From Labyrinthula sp. Ha (Eukaryota; Sar; Bigyra; Labyrinthulida; Labyrinthulaceae): DNA of 64,000 bases. The notes beneath the pieces were generated by a model, which was not told where the DNA came from, did not search any database, and was given only the letters and a program-made list of their open reading frames with translations. Each line of letters starts with the position of its first letter. The stretch's first letter is position 1. A program made the position numbers and the translations under genes. Shown here one piece after another: positions 22,537 through 34,033 of the stretch. The stretch covers positions 930,001 to 994,000 of the forward strand of contig JAALGZ010000012.1 of NCBI GenBank assembly GCA_015227615.1, in the 5' to 3' direction.

Positions 22537-23181
22537 TCACGCGAAATACCCACTTTCCTGCTTTATTCTCTTGGCTCTTGGTTCTCCAACACTTTCTCTA
22601 TACAAACTTGCTTTTAACTTCTTCCAGTCCTGGTGCCATTGCTCAAAAAACGGCCCTTCCTTTTCATTGAGCTTCTTCAAGATCTTAAAGTATCTCTCGA
22701 TAGCTGATCTTCTTCTTCCAGCTTGTTCAGGAATGCCAAACTGCATACAATCTTCTCTAAACTTGGGGATTATGTAATCCCAAGCCTCTTTTCTTAAACA
22801 GGGGTTGATAAAAAAGTATTGAAACACGTTTCCAACCAAAATTTTCTTTGACAACGAGCACCAACAAAGTGCTTGCTCTGGCTCATCTGAACTTTGTGAG
22901 GAGTCTTGTACAGACACCACGACACCTCCAGGACTTGAAGGTGGCTTTATATCAAGGTTTACTGCCGGAAGACGGTCACTGGCCTGTAAAGTGTTCACTC
23001 CATTGTCTTCTGCTGGAAGTATTCCTGAGAGCCAATCCGTGTCCACACTGTCCCCTCTGTCCAACTCGGGGAATATCCCTTGGCAAAACACTACTGGGTC
23101 AAAAGTTTCTTCAAAACTGTGTGTTCTAACCCCCTTAGATTGTCTGGAGTCATTGTTTGTGAAATTCATTCCAGATCGCAT
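22537..23181 (-). CDS. Myb/SANT-like DNA-binding protein, long paralogue
   Basis: A 214-residue frame counted from the first ATG; the frame stays open upstream as far as a GTG at 23217, so a 5' exon is possible. Residues 1-104 are polar and probably disordered with a Ser/Pro-rich stretch. Residues 105-192 form a three-helix-like domain with conserved aromatic positions: GNVFQYFF (117-124), KEAW (131-134), then a helix ERYFKILKKLN (162-172) and QDWKKL (184-189). The tail PRAKRIKQE (201-209) looks like a nuclear signal. The domain clearly matches the small protein at 36535-36840, so the two are paralogues. By fold and composition I infer a Myb/SANT (trihelix-like) DNA-binding protein of the nucleus; targets are unknown. 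No membrane spans. Confidence 0.7.
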   Translation of the reverse strand: MRSGMNFTNNDSRQSKGVRTHSFEETFDPVVFCQGIFPELDRGDSVDTDWLSGILPAEDNGVNTLQASDRLPAVNLDIKPPSSPGGVVVSVQDSSQSSDEPEQALCWCSLSKKILVGNVFQYFFINPCLRKEAWDYIIPKFREDCMQFGIPEQAGRRRSAIERYFKILKKLNEKEGPFFEQWHQDWKKLKASLYRESVGEPRAKRIKQESGYFA

Positions 23182-24089
23182 TTGTTTTTTGTTGTCTTTG
23201 TTATTTATTAAACTCACGAATATTTTTGGAATTTGATTTGCAGTTGTTTTTTAACGGTGCCCAGAATGGCCACGGGTTATTGCAGCGAATTTTCAACATT
23301 ACGACCATAACATCGAGGTCGAAACGCGTGAAAGACGTCCGATCGATACTTTTGAAGTTACCACACAAATTGCGCCGATTAATAGCCGGTTCACTTTGTG
23401 TACTGAATTCTCTATTGTTCAAATATTAACAGTATAAGTACTTTCGATCCATCCATTCTATCAAAATTATTGTAAGCAAGGAAAAAACTACTACCGGTGA
23501 ATTACCGGTAAAATGATAGAGAAATCTAGCAGTGTACACTGTTACTAGATAATACTATATTCGAAGTCGATGTAAGAATCGGTTTCGAATATGTAAAACA
23601 AGGCCCAACCAGTTTCGGTGCCCGGTAGCAAAAGGGAGAACGCCATCATAAGCCTAACAAGAGCCTAATTAACACATAAAAAAAAGCCAAAAAGGGAAAT
23701 ATACTTAATTTTGACTCATATGTTATCATTTGCAATAAGAGATCTATAGGAGCAAATAAGAGGTAAAAAGAGTATAACTTGTACTTAACGGGAACCTCTA
23801 TGGATATACATTCAAATAAAAGAAGAAATAATTATTAAACACTTTGAAAAAAAAAACTTGCGTCTTTTATGTACCCTGTTGCAATGGTGTTCGAGAAATC
23901 ATATGAACAAAACCATGAATATATGGGGTTTTCTTTGATGTTAGAATTTAAAGTGATGACATACTACACAAGATAAAAATATATTGTTTCTTGAGAGAGT
24001 CTTATAGTACAATAAAAAGCAATAGGCAATCTAAAGTAGTTCGTTTCTATTGAGACATTAATTTGAGTCAAGTTGACATTACCTGAACT

Positions 24090-24290
24090 CGGGGTTTTCT
24101 AAAAACACATTATCCTCTTTAATTTGTAGAACTTTGAGTATATTTAGATTTGGTGTTGATGGGCACAGGGCAGTTCCTCTAATACATGGAGCTTCCTATA
24201 CGGGTGGAAGTATAAACGTCATAAGCTTCAGCTTCTTCGCATTTGATATGTAGCCTCTTTTGAAACTTCCAGGGTTACTACATAGCTAGA
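24090..24290 (-). pseudogene. coding-like relic, unassigned
   Basis: The minus strand reads as protein of ordinary composition in blocks interrupted by stops (for example a block with the core CIRGTALCPSTPNLNILKVL). There is no start codon and no recognised family. It may be a decayed gene or transposon, or exons of a gene with very short introns. Confidence 0.2.
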
Positions 24291-25909
24291 AACTAGGTTG
24301 CACGCCCATTTGAACTGAGACTGTTCCTATCTAACTTAACCAACCAACTGCAAAATTTCACATTAAAGTAGAGCTAAGTCGAAATGTCATTTCCCCTAAT
24401 TGTTTTCAGATTAGCCATGTTTGTATGAAGTGCTCCATGTGATAATCCATATTGAACCAGCGAAGAATAAATCACAAAGACACAGTTGGGTAAGAAAAAA
24501 CTGAAAGTAACTAAACTATTGTATGAAACCTGAACTGTACAAGGTGCCAGATTTTATGGAAGGGAAACCTGTAATGATTGAAAAGGTATGAACATCTCTT
24601 CCGATATCCACAGTTTCGGTTGTGAATGCACCTTTCAACAGGAGAAACTCTTTGAAAGTTGATGCCTAAGACCTTCTCTAAAAAACGCGCTATAACCACA
24701 ATAAAGATCATTGGTTTTCTCGTCACCATACGAGTTTAGATCCGTTTGGTGAAAGCTTGAGGTTGAAGCACTCCCAACAGAGAGTTATTGTCATCGGTTT
24801 TTGCCACACCTAGATAGTTTTTGATGAGAAGACTCTCAGCAATTTATTTCAGTTAATAGCAGTAATCGATAATTCAGGTTTTTCTCATGTCAATTTTAGT
24901 ATTTGACTACTAGCTGAAGTTAGATGAATGTGAAAGTAGTATTCATCAAAGCTATAATCTCTTTACCAACATGAGATCATTAAAACTTTGTATGTAACTT
25001 CGCTGTAGATATTTCACAAATAATTAACTAGTTAACGGAATAATACAAGTTTGCAATGTATGTTCTGAGTTTTTTTTTCAATTACTAGGGACTGCATTTT
25101 GTTCACTAAAACCATGTTTGGATGGAATTCCTTTTCTTACTGTAAGTTGTATCTCAACTTACTCACAACTTGATAACTGAGGAAGTTTTCCAATAAGATC
25201 TCGGGACCTATGCTCTCTAGGAGGAAACGAGAAAAGATACTGCTTCTCTGCGAAACAAAGAGGTGACTTCACGACGTTTCTGAATAAATAAAATTCGTTT
25301 TCATAAATTCTCGTGCAAGCCCCATACTTCGTGGTATTTAAATGGGACAGTGGGAATGATTAGATCACAAAACTTAGAGCACAGTACTTTAACGCACTGA
25401 AAGTAACTACACCTTCTTAATGGCTTTCATCTCCAATGTCTTTCTCCATGATGAGAGAGATCTAGAAAACTAATAAAATAATAATAGGTAGCAAAACAAA
25501 CCTATTGAATCTTTAATTTAGTAAATCTAGAGAGTTAGATGTTGCATGCTTATTTAACCCCTTCAAGCTGGGTTGGACGATTGTACTTGGGACTTTATTT
25601 TTGCTCTCTTATAGTCTATTTCCCTGTTTTGTTTACGCCCAACAAATTGATAAAAGAAAAGCACTATTCCTACTTGTGGTTAACACTTGATCGGAACTAA
25701 AACCTATAATTACAAATCTATGTTTGAGAAGATTTCTCACTATTCATTTATGAAATACAGGATAAGAACAAATGGGCATACGAGATCTTCTCACAAATTT
25801 TAAAATGCGCTCAGAAAAAAATGAATTCTCTCGAAGACATTCATATTCATATAAGAAGAAACGTTCAAACGGACACCGAAATCATCTTCATAGCCGGTTA
25901 TAAGATTTC

Positions 25910-25929
25910 ATCGCCAGTAATCTGGCGAT
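25910..25929. repeat. small perfect hairpin ATCGCCAG/CTGGCGAT
   Basis: An 8-bp perfect stem with a 4-nt loop (TAAT). It stands out in AT-rich surroundings. Function unknown. Confidence 0.4.
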
Positions 25930-26607
25930 TGCACTCAAGAATTCAAGAATTCAAAATGGAAGCTGTGCAAGTTTTTGTTAATGCAATCTCGTGAAAAGAA
26001 GCAACCACAGACTCTTACTATGTTCCAGTTTTGCAGGTGGAAACATTGTTCATTACAGAAATTTGTACGTTGACTCAAGATAGAAAATCACTTAATATCA
26101 ACCTATTGGTAAATTCATACCACATATTTCACAATGATTTAATGGTTCTAACAATTTCATATCCTTTTAACTAAGTTTCAATGATACTAATAGAACCAGA
26201 ATCATTTGATAAATATAGGGAAACCTCATTCTTATTATTATTAATCTGGTGTAGGAAAACCATCAATTGCTCATAGATAATTTCTATCATTAGGCATGTC
26301 GCTTTATTTCAATATGATATGCCAAACATCTAGTGCATTCTTTTCAGGATTTACAGTTTCTTCTTTAAGAATATGATTGAATGCTAATTTAAGGGTAAGA
26401 AATATACGAGGCTTTGGGCTTATGATTTATTCCGGGCTCTTAGGAAAGGAATTATTTTGCGGTTGTTTGTAAGCATCGCCTCCTGCGCTGATCCAAGTAA
26501 ATATTCAGAATACTTTCCTTCGTTACGAGATTGCGCTTCATCTCATATTGTTATCATAGTTTTCACTTCAACCCATGTTTCAACAATATATATCCGCTTT
26601 TTTCCCA

Positions 26608-26615
26608 GTTCTCAG
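26608..26615. repeat. target-site duplication of the MITE, left (GTTCTCAG)
   Basis: The same eight bases occur at 26742-26749 on the other side of the element. An 8-bp duplication is typical of hAT-type insertion. Confidence 0.65.
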
Positions 26616-26741
26616 TAGACGTGTTTAACGAGAGAGTCTTAACGAGAGCTTCTCGAGAAGAGCCCTCTAGTTATCTCACAAAACAAATATTTAGGTAAAA
26701 TCCTTCTCGAGAAGCTTTTGTTATCTCGATAAACATGCCTT
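26616..26741. mobile_element. 126-bp MITE-like element, hAT type
   Basis: A small non-coding element bounded by imperfect terminal inverted repeats of about 39-45 bp and flanked by a perfect 8-bp direct repeat. The outer ends read TAGACGTGTTTAACGAGA (left) and, on the other strand, AAGGCATGTTTATCGAGA (right). Both arms share an inner TAAC...AGCTTCTCGAGAAG, so each contains the 12-bp palindrome CTTCTCGAGAAG. The left arm has an extra 6 bases. The centre is AT-rich with no frame. The 8-bp duplication points to the hAT superfamily. Its ends do not match the hAT element at 31836, so another transposase must have moved it. Confidence 0.6.
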
Positions 26742-26749
26742 GTTCTCAG
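26742..26749. repeat. target-site duplication of the MITE, right (GTTCTCAG)
   Basis: Right-hand copy of the 8-bp duplication. Confidence 0.65.
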
Positions 26750-29700
26750 ACATCAAGCCACATTTTCTGCAATTGCCGTATCATATGAATCATTTTGTAA
26801 AGGTATTAATGTTTTTAGACTAAGATTATAATTTTCTTTTGGATTTTGTTCGTAGATCAAGTAATCGAAACCTTCAATAGGTTTGCTGGAAGTTTCAACA
26901 TCGCCTAAATATTATATGAGGAATAGAAAATCATCATAGCTAATATCCATGCTTCTAGTTTTCATTCTATTATCTGAGTCTTGAGGAATTTTTATAAAAT
27001 GGTGACATTAACTAGTTAGAATTTATAAAATTTTGAGGATATATAATCCTGTAGCAAAAACCATTCAATATTCTCTCACTTTCTACCAAGCTCATACATT
27101 AGAAGAATATTCATTAACCTGGTGCTCTTATAACTTAAGAAGAGATCAATATATTTTGAAAAGATTGGACTTTTACCTTAGAAGGAGCATGACCGAGGAG
27201 ATAGTTAGCATTCGTCAGATCTACTTGAGTTTATCGATATAGAAAATGAATAGCCTATCCGGAATACCAATAAGAATAAACTGTTACTATTATAACCAGT
27301 TTGTCTATGGACCTCTGTGGATTAAAAGGGATATCTATTTATATTTATTCCAAATATTATCTGAGCGAATAATTAGTATTTAATGTGTTTTCGTCACTTC
27401 GTTTTCCTTCTGTTTCTTAAAACAGTTGAAATTACTTGTGAAATTTAATTTTTCATTAGATTTTTTCTTGAAAGAAAATAAAAGAACTATATTCTAGTTG
27501 ATAGCTAATAAAACCATATGCTTTATTTATTTCTCTCAAAATCAACTATTGATGTTCGCCGAATGTGAGCATGTGCAGTTTGTATAATGAATCCTTTCAA
27601 TAGTGACATCTGTTTACCTCGTGAACATGTTTGTACAAAATTTAAATCCTAATACTCTCCATTCTTTTAGTTGCTTATAGTAATAATAGCAAGTTTAAAT
27701 GTTGAGACTCGCTATTTTTCAATGCATCCAGCTATCGTTATATTTTGGTAGGTTTTGCAGTTGCTACAGATTCAAACAATATACACTTTTCTGGTAGCAT
27801 TGTGTCTTCTAAGAAAAGACATATACAGACACACAAGAAATAGAAGGGGCAACAGTAATTTCATTTAAAATACCAAAGAAAGAACATAATGTAAACGAAA
27901 CTAATGTACCGATAATAGAATTAAGAAAATACACTCAGAAAATTTATCACTTATAATAGCGCTCAACTTATTACCAAATTTAACAATAATAGAGGCAGAA
28001 CGCACAGTGAATACTCTAAAAGAACGTTCATCTCTCCCTGTACATCTGGTTTCAATCAACCGAACCTCCTGTATATTGGTGTTACAAGTATGGGCAAGTA
28101 TTTATATTGGGTTAAGATCCTTATAGAAAAGAGACAAAAGCAGAAAAATGGACATCTTAAGAAAAAACAATAAAATAAAATAACCTTTAGGTCTTATAAA
28201 ATATGTATGATTTTTTCTCATATGTCCAATAATTAAAGTAAGCATGGATTAAGAGCTAACTAGTGATTACCAACATCAACTAAAAAAGAGAATCAGTACT
28301 TCGCAAAAATAGCTACTATATACAATAATCATCTATTTGGTAGTAACATTTGGACTGTTTCTTGATTAATAAGAGCAAGTACATGGAATGGAAAAGGGTA
28401 TTTTAATAGATTGGGTTAGCGACCCTTACTTTGAAAATGTATGGAGCGTTCTCAAAAGATAACAAAAATAAAATCATAGGTCGATACAAGATCCCTTGAG
28501 TTCCCTAATTTAGTACTACTCTGAAGGATTTAGAATACTAATTTTGCCTATTCAAATAGTTAATAACACAGAATAACATGACACTGTTGTATCACGAAAA
28601 ACTTGCGTTATATTAACAGTTGTCATAGCACAGGTGACTTTGTATGCAAAATATTAGGTCCTAAATTACTGTAATGAATATGAATGCCTAATGGAAACAG
28701 AGAAATATTACTTGCAGAATATTCCGCCTGTTCATGATAATACCATAAAGAAAAATCTATTTAAAGTAATGTGGTAAAAAACATTTATAAAGATCAGGAA
28801 TAGATGTACATTACAATATTTTGTGGAGGATCGCCACATGTATGATCATTTAACTGTAGTACCTGAAGGCGTTTTGTTGACAAAAGACTCGATAACATGA
28901 TGTTGATCCTTTCAACTCAGAATAGTTAAGAGGACTAAAGTCAAATAGATTTATTATTGAATGTTAGACAGGAATTGTAATATGAACTCTGATGTATTAA
29001 GAGACCAATTTAAAACTCTATGTGAACAGTCATTTATACAGAAAAAAAACTGAGATAGATCTGAGGAAAAACGTAGATTATATCCTAGGATCTTACATAG
29101 AAAGCTATATAGCAACATATTGTTATCAATTGGCGAAACAACCTCAACATTCATTAGTCTCAAAAGGAATACATCTGATTGCTCTGGCTAGGAGGAATAT
29201 CTACGCAATAAATGACACATCGCAATGACAGCTGAAGTAGCTACAGGTACGTCCCAAGGAAGTTCATAGGTGATTATGATGATCAACAATCAACACTGCT
29301 GTTGAAAAAGATTTTCAATGGCAATTTTTACTACTGAACTTTTACTTTGCCTAATACTGTTTATTATTTTAGTCACGAATGCAATATGTACCTAATGTGC
29401 TTGGTATAGAGAATAACGTCTAGTTGCAGAGTGTTGCACTGCTCTACTAAAAAATGGCAAGACTCTTAATATCAGTAAACTTATGTTTTAGAATCACATA
29501 TGTGTCTAGACTAAGAGACTTCACACTTAGTACAAGATATGAGTATCGATCCAAAGGAAATGGACTAGGCAAAAAATAGAGAGTAATCTGAATTTAGCTG
29601 AGAAGTAAACCTTGTGGTTTATATTGTATAATTTTGCTAACCATTTTATTTGTTTATTTAAACCTTTTTTTTATAAAAGATTATCAGAATGCTTCTAAAT

Positions 29701-31476
29701 AGATCGGGGAAAGCTGTCTTTTTTTTTTTCTCAACATCTTACTGCTAGGGGCTTGTTATGGTAGAATGATGGTTTATGTAGCTAAATTTCATAGAGCAAT
29801 AACATTTTTGGGTTGACAGCTATATTAGTTACATCTAATTTGAATACTAACTGATAGAATTATTTAATATATTTATTGATTTGATCATATCCTCTGGTTC
29901 AAACGGGTGAAATTAACTGTTCTCTTGCATCGGGTACAAATCTATTCAAAAATGTAGCATTAACTACGATCATATAATCCCTTGAGATTCTCAGAGTCAA
30001 AATATATTTTATTAAAGGCTTTTCTGCTTAAGAAAATGCTAATTTGCTATGAATTGTCTCTAGACTTTAAAAATTACCTAGATATCAATACTTGGCCTTT
30101 GCTCAACACTATTATTGACTCAATAGTATTCTGTAGCAGATACTATATTAATTACTGCTATAGATATCATGTCAACTGGGGAGGGTGTTTTTTATCGTTC
30201 ATTTGGCACATTTCTAAATTAGTCAAATTTAATTTAACAGTTGGTGTTATTATCTAGGCTATGTTCAATATTTGTTTCATAAGCATAGATTAACTGAGAA
30301 TGAATGAAATAATGACAAAAAAATTGAATACAACATATTGGTACTGTAAAGCTATAGAAAAAAGCACGTGCCCAAAACAGGCCGATGCATTGGCTTCCTG
30401 TACTCATTATTTCTAATATCTCAATATGTTTCTTGTTGCAAGCGTGTCAAATGGACGTCAGTACTATACTTTAAGGGTATATTTGAAGCTTAGGTAGTAT
30501 GTAATGAACGAACTATGTTTAATTTCGTTATTTGAAATTTAAATATAGTAGGAGCTTCAGGAGATTGCTCGATGGGTTAACAAACTATATTTGCACTGTA
30601 TAGGGATCTGCTGAGTTTGATTTCCGATGGATGTAGCGGAAAATATGTTGCTTATAGTGAAAACCTCACCCCTTGCGTAGAACACGAGGATTATTCTCCA
30701 TATCAAATTGGCTATTTCCTAGTTTTAGATTTCTGTCAAGTCTATTTCAGTCAGTTGCTAGATTCAAAAATCCAAACGAGTTTTTGCAGATGTTGTAAGA
30801 GATCTCTTCTAGATAGAAGACAGCAGTCACATTATTCTACAAACTGAGAAATTTTTCAGTTGTTGATAAACCTGTCTATGATGACTTCTATTACCTTATT
30901 TATCTATTGGATTAAATGGTACGAGGTTAGAGTTATTGTGGATGTAATAAAAAGATTCGTGGCATGCAGGTTCAGTACCAGTTTCATTTATCAGCTAAGT
31001 TTCAAATACAACTTATTTAATTATCTTAACAAAAGTGATCATTCTATGTTTCTTATACTGAAAGCTGTTGCTTAACTCAACTGCTACAAAGAAGTTTGTC
31101 TAATTTTGCTGGATACTTCTTGTTCTTGGGAAATGTTTCTGTTATTTCTCCAAAGAAAACATCTAAATGTTCAAGTTTTCATCTCTAAAGCGGTGGTTCT
31201 TCATGTAGATTTTCTTTATCATCCCGTTTATTTTGCGAGGGAATAATGGACATTTTATACCTTATATCATTTTCTGGGAGCAGTCAGCGAGGTTCAAGTT
31301 ATCAAATATCAACAAAGTGTTTATTACTGGTCACTATTAGATTATTTGCCTAAGGAATCATGGCTGAAAATGTGCTGTAATCTAGTTAATCGGGCTTCAT
31401 CTTTGTCACAGCTGGCCGAGTCGCACTCTACGGACTCATCGTCGAGTAAGATGTAGTTCCAACATATTTTATTTCA

Positions 31477-31690
31477 CTAAGTGCAGTGATCTGTTGTTCT
31501 ATGATTTGAAGTGGTTCTCTTATGAATTGGAGTTTCTTCTGGGTTATACATAAAGAGAAAGTTACCGCAAGTAAACAAGTTGTGGTTCTCTTGTTTGATC
31601 TCTAGTAGAAGACACTTTCTTGGTGTGTCGTTAATAAAACTTCGTGGTGGATATATGTGTAGCATCTTCCGCAAGATTGTCTTTTAGGAT
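31477..31690 (-). pseudogene. coding-like fragment beside the hAT element
   Basis: A minus-strand block of about 68 codons with no ATG at its start and ordinary protein-like composition (core YPPRSFINDTPRKCLLLEIK). It is not recognised. It may be a relic of an older gene or element; chance is possible. Confidence 0.2.
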
Positions 31691-31827
31691 TTGGTTCATA
31701 CAAGTTTACGGAACTTTTTATGCGAGTCTGAAAACTTCCACGATGACAAATACTATAAGTTTACTCGTATTGATTCTAACCCCTGAAGATATTTCCACCT
31801 TATACAAGTGCTTGATATTAATAATTG

Positions 31828-31835
31828 TTTGGGAG
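31828..31835. repeat. hAT target-site duplication, left (TTTGGGAG)
   Basis: Perfect 8-bp copy of 34026-34033 directly abutting the left end of the transposon. Confidence 0.9.
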
Positions 31836-32135
31836 CAGTGATGCTCAAATCTGGCCCCCCACTAATAGCCACTCCAAGGCCATACGTCCCCACACGAAAT
31901 TATTAGTGGCAGGTTGCGTGGAGAAATTGCTGCCGGGAGCCCACAAATTTTTCAAAAAATTTGCTCTGTGTCCAATCCGGCCATAGTAAAACCGTTAAAA
32001 TAAGAGTTAAAAACCACAACTTCGAATAAAAATGAGTATTGATTTGACAAAGTCTGCCACAGAAATGATCCATGAGGCCGCTTCGGGATGAAATCCAGTC
32101 CTTTTTACAATAATTAAACAGAATTTTGACGTTGA

Positions 32136-32315
32136 AAAAGTCGAATTAACAAAAAAAAAGCGCACGTATTCAGGCTTCCTTGCAAACATTGCCCAAGAAA
32201 GATGACTTGGTGGAGTAAGAAAGGTTATACTGGTCTCATGGAACACCTACAAATGCACGTAGACGAAGAAAGTATTGAAAAACTAAAAGAAGAACATACA
32301 AGAAAGCGTAGAAGA
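32136..32315 (+). pseudogene. BED zinc-finger exon of the hAT transposase
   Basis: A 60-codon open block in the same frame as the transposase, with a BED finger pattern: CKHC (starting 32181) followed by a Trp pair and LMEHLQMH, giving C-x2-C...H-x4-H. Such fingers form the DNA-binding N-terminus of hAT transposases. A TAA at 32316 separates it from the main frame, with a further stop upstream at 32133. Either this copy has lost its N-terminus or splicing removes the stop; I found no 29-32 bp intron that keeps the frame. Confidence 0.6.
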
Positions 32316-32339
32316 TAAAGTAAAGACATTCTGGAGTTT

Positions 32340-33809
32340 ATGAACTTTGAAAAAACTGATGTTTTTAATAAATCTATATGTAAATTTTTGCTAACGAAGA
32401 ATATGCCCTTGAGCTTGTTGAGGTCCGATGAGTTTAAGAACATAAAGAATGCGGATGGCCTCGCTAGCGAGAACACGATGAGACTTTATATGAAGCGCAT
32501 GGAACACCTTTTTATAGAGAAGATCAAACAAGAAGTGGATTTAGAACTATTTTGCTTAGTCATCGATGGTTGGGCTCACCAAGGTTACAGTTTTAATGGT
32601 GTTTATTTATGCTTTGACAAGATGAAGAATATGACGTTTCACCTTCTTGGAATGCTTCCTTTAGAAAAAGAAACCCAGAAAGCAAGTGACATTGTTCCTT
32701 TCCTGAAGAATTTGATGAACAAGTTTGGTCTTGATGAATCATTGCTGGTTGCAATTGTTGCTGATAATACAAACACGAACAAAAAAGTTTGCAGAGATCT
32801 TGAAACGCAGTTTGTGGGCTGTCTAAGCCATCGTTTGGCTCTAGGTGTTAGAGCATTTATCAAATCAGAAACACCGTTATCCGAAGCTTTAGACAAAGTG
32901 CAGTTGCTTTTTCGTAAGATCAAGAAGTCAAAGAAATTAACAGCAGCTCTTAGAACATATACGGATAAAGTTGTTATTCTTCCAAATGTGACACGTTGGA
33001 GTGGAAATTCTCTCATGATGCAAAGGTACCTTGACATTTGGATGTTCATTGCGCAGATTAAAGACGATGAAGTTCAAGATCTTATTCTGGGACAGCGTGA
33101 AACAAGAACTCTGGAATCACACCTTCCCTTTCTTGCTACCTGCGACCGCTACACAATTGCTCTTCAAAAAGGAAAGCTTAGCCTTGGTCAAGGAAAGAAA
33201 GTTGTTGGAAATCTCTTGAGAGATGTCAATAATAATTATTCTTTGTTGAAGTACTTAGAAGATGATGCAGATATTTTGGTTGAGTTTTGTGCTTTTGAAA
33301 CTGGAGTGTTTAAAGTTTATTGGGAGGAAGAAGATAAGCTTGATGCAGGAGAAAGAACAGCTTTGACCAGATTAATAAAAGATCCTTCTGAAGAAGAAGC
33401 GAAGACTCCACCTGGTGATTCTGTGCTTGCAGAGCTCGCTTCTCAGTTAAGAAAAAGCAAAAGGAAGAGTATTTTCGCAGATGTGAGCTTCATTCCGGCG
33501 ACTTCGTGCAGTGTAGAAAGATTGTTTAGCCAGTGCAAGCTGATTTTTAGTGACAAGAGAAATAGGATGATGCCTGCAACTTTAAACAGACTTGCATTTT
33601 TGAAAATGAATAAAGATGAGTTGATGGATCCCGAAATTTATGGTGCTATGAAAAAGAAAATTCTAGGTTTCGATGAGAAGGAAGACGAAGTGATGGTGGA
33701 ACAGATGGAGGAAGAGAATGAAGAAGTAGGAAGAGAAGATTTGATACTTGAGGGATTTCGTTCTTGTGTAAGAAAGAGATGCATAGCGATGACGAAGCTT
33801 AAACTTTAA
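32340..33809 (+). CDS. hAT family transposase
   Basis: A 489-residue uninterrupted frame from an ATG (the frame is open from 32319). hAT hallmarks are present: VIDGW with the first catalytic Asp (D76), VADNTNTNK with the second (D142), CLSHRLALG (161-169), NVTRWSGN (216-223) and the C-terminal dimerisation region ATSCSVERLFSQ (387-398) holding the catalytic Glu (E393), followed by FSDKRNRMMP and NRLAFLKMN. The C-terminal tail (445-470) is very acidic. All three acidic catalytic residues are therefore in place. It cuts and pastes DNA at the element's inverted repeats in the nucleus. The N-terminal BED finger is not part of this frame. It may act alone, need the finger through splicing, or be inactive. 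Confidence 0.9.
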   Translation: MNFEKTDVFNKSICKFLLTKNMPLSLLRSDEFKNIKNADGLASENTMRLYMKRMEHLFIEKIKQEVDLELFCLVIDGWAHQGYSFNGVYLCFDKMKNMTFHLLGMLPLEKETQKASDIVPFLKNLMNKFGLDESLLVAIVADNTNTNKKVCRDLETQFVGCLSHRLALGVRAFIKSETPLSEALDKVQLLFRKIKKSKKLTAALRTYTDKVVILPNVTRWSGNSLMMQRYLDIWMFIAQIKDDEVQDLILGQRETRTLESHLPFLATCDRYTIALQKGKLSLGQGKKVVGNLLRDVNNNYSLLKYLEDDADILVEFCAFETGVFKVYWEEEDKLDAGERTALTRLIKDPSEEEAKTPPGDSVLAELASQLRKSKRKSIFADVSFIPATSCSVERLFSQCKLIFSDKRNRMMPATLNRLAFLKMNKDELMDPEIYGAMKKKILGFDEKEDEVMVEQMEEENEEVGREDLILEGFRSCVRKRCIAMTKLKL

Positions 33810-34025
33810 GGGTTATGAATAAGTTTTTTCTTTTCTTCATATAAATATTTATAAAAAAGCAACGATATTTCGGAAAATTATTTTTGCGAGTGGTCGCGGG
33901 GACGCCCACAGATTTCCACCCCCCTCGCGTCCCCATCATGTTTTTCTTAAAATTTTGCGTCCCCACAGATTTCCACGGAAATAGTGGGCCCGTGAAAATC
34001 CACAAAAAAAATTTGAGCATCACTG

Positions 34026-34033
34026 TTTGGGAG
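34026..34033. repeat. hAT target-site duplication, right (TTTGGGAG)
   Basis: Perfect 8-bp copy of 31828-31835 directly abutting the right end of the transposon. Confidence 0.9.

Larger units (their letters stand above)
23182..31827. other. long gene-poor AT-rich stretch
   Basis: About 8.6 kb without a gene I can support. It contains the 126-bp MITE-like element at 26616-26741, a small hairpin at 25910-25929, the palindrome TTACCGGTAA at 23502-23511, and coding-like fragments near 24090-24290 (minus) and 31480-31690 (minus). Frames of 60-90 codons in it look like chance. Confidence 0.5.
31836..34025 (+). mobile_element. hAT DNA transposon, 2190 bp
   Basis: Complete element ends: a perfect 15-bp terminal inverted repeat CAGTGATGCTCAAAT at 31836-31850 and its reverse complement at 34011-34025, flanked by a perfect 8-bp target duplication TTTGGGAG. 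The first 200 and last 130 bases are G+C-richer than the host and carry repeated motifs such as GTCCCCAC and CCCACAGATTTCCAC, as expected for transposase-binding subterminal repeats. One long transposase frame lies inside (32340-33809). The identical duplications and intact core frame suggest a recent insertion. A BED-type zinc finger upstream is separated from the main frame by a stop, so activity is uncertain. Confidence 0.95.

Noticed and set aside
23201-23422. 73-codon minus-strand frame overlapping the start of the Myb/SANT-like gene, as a 5' exon
   Set aside because: Starts at TTG, and no convincing splice joins it to the main frame; it may be the 5' untranslated region.
25821-25994. 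57-codon ATG frame with orderly codons
   Set aside because: Frames of this size are very common by chance here; a second frame overlaps it and no family is recognised.
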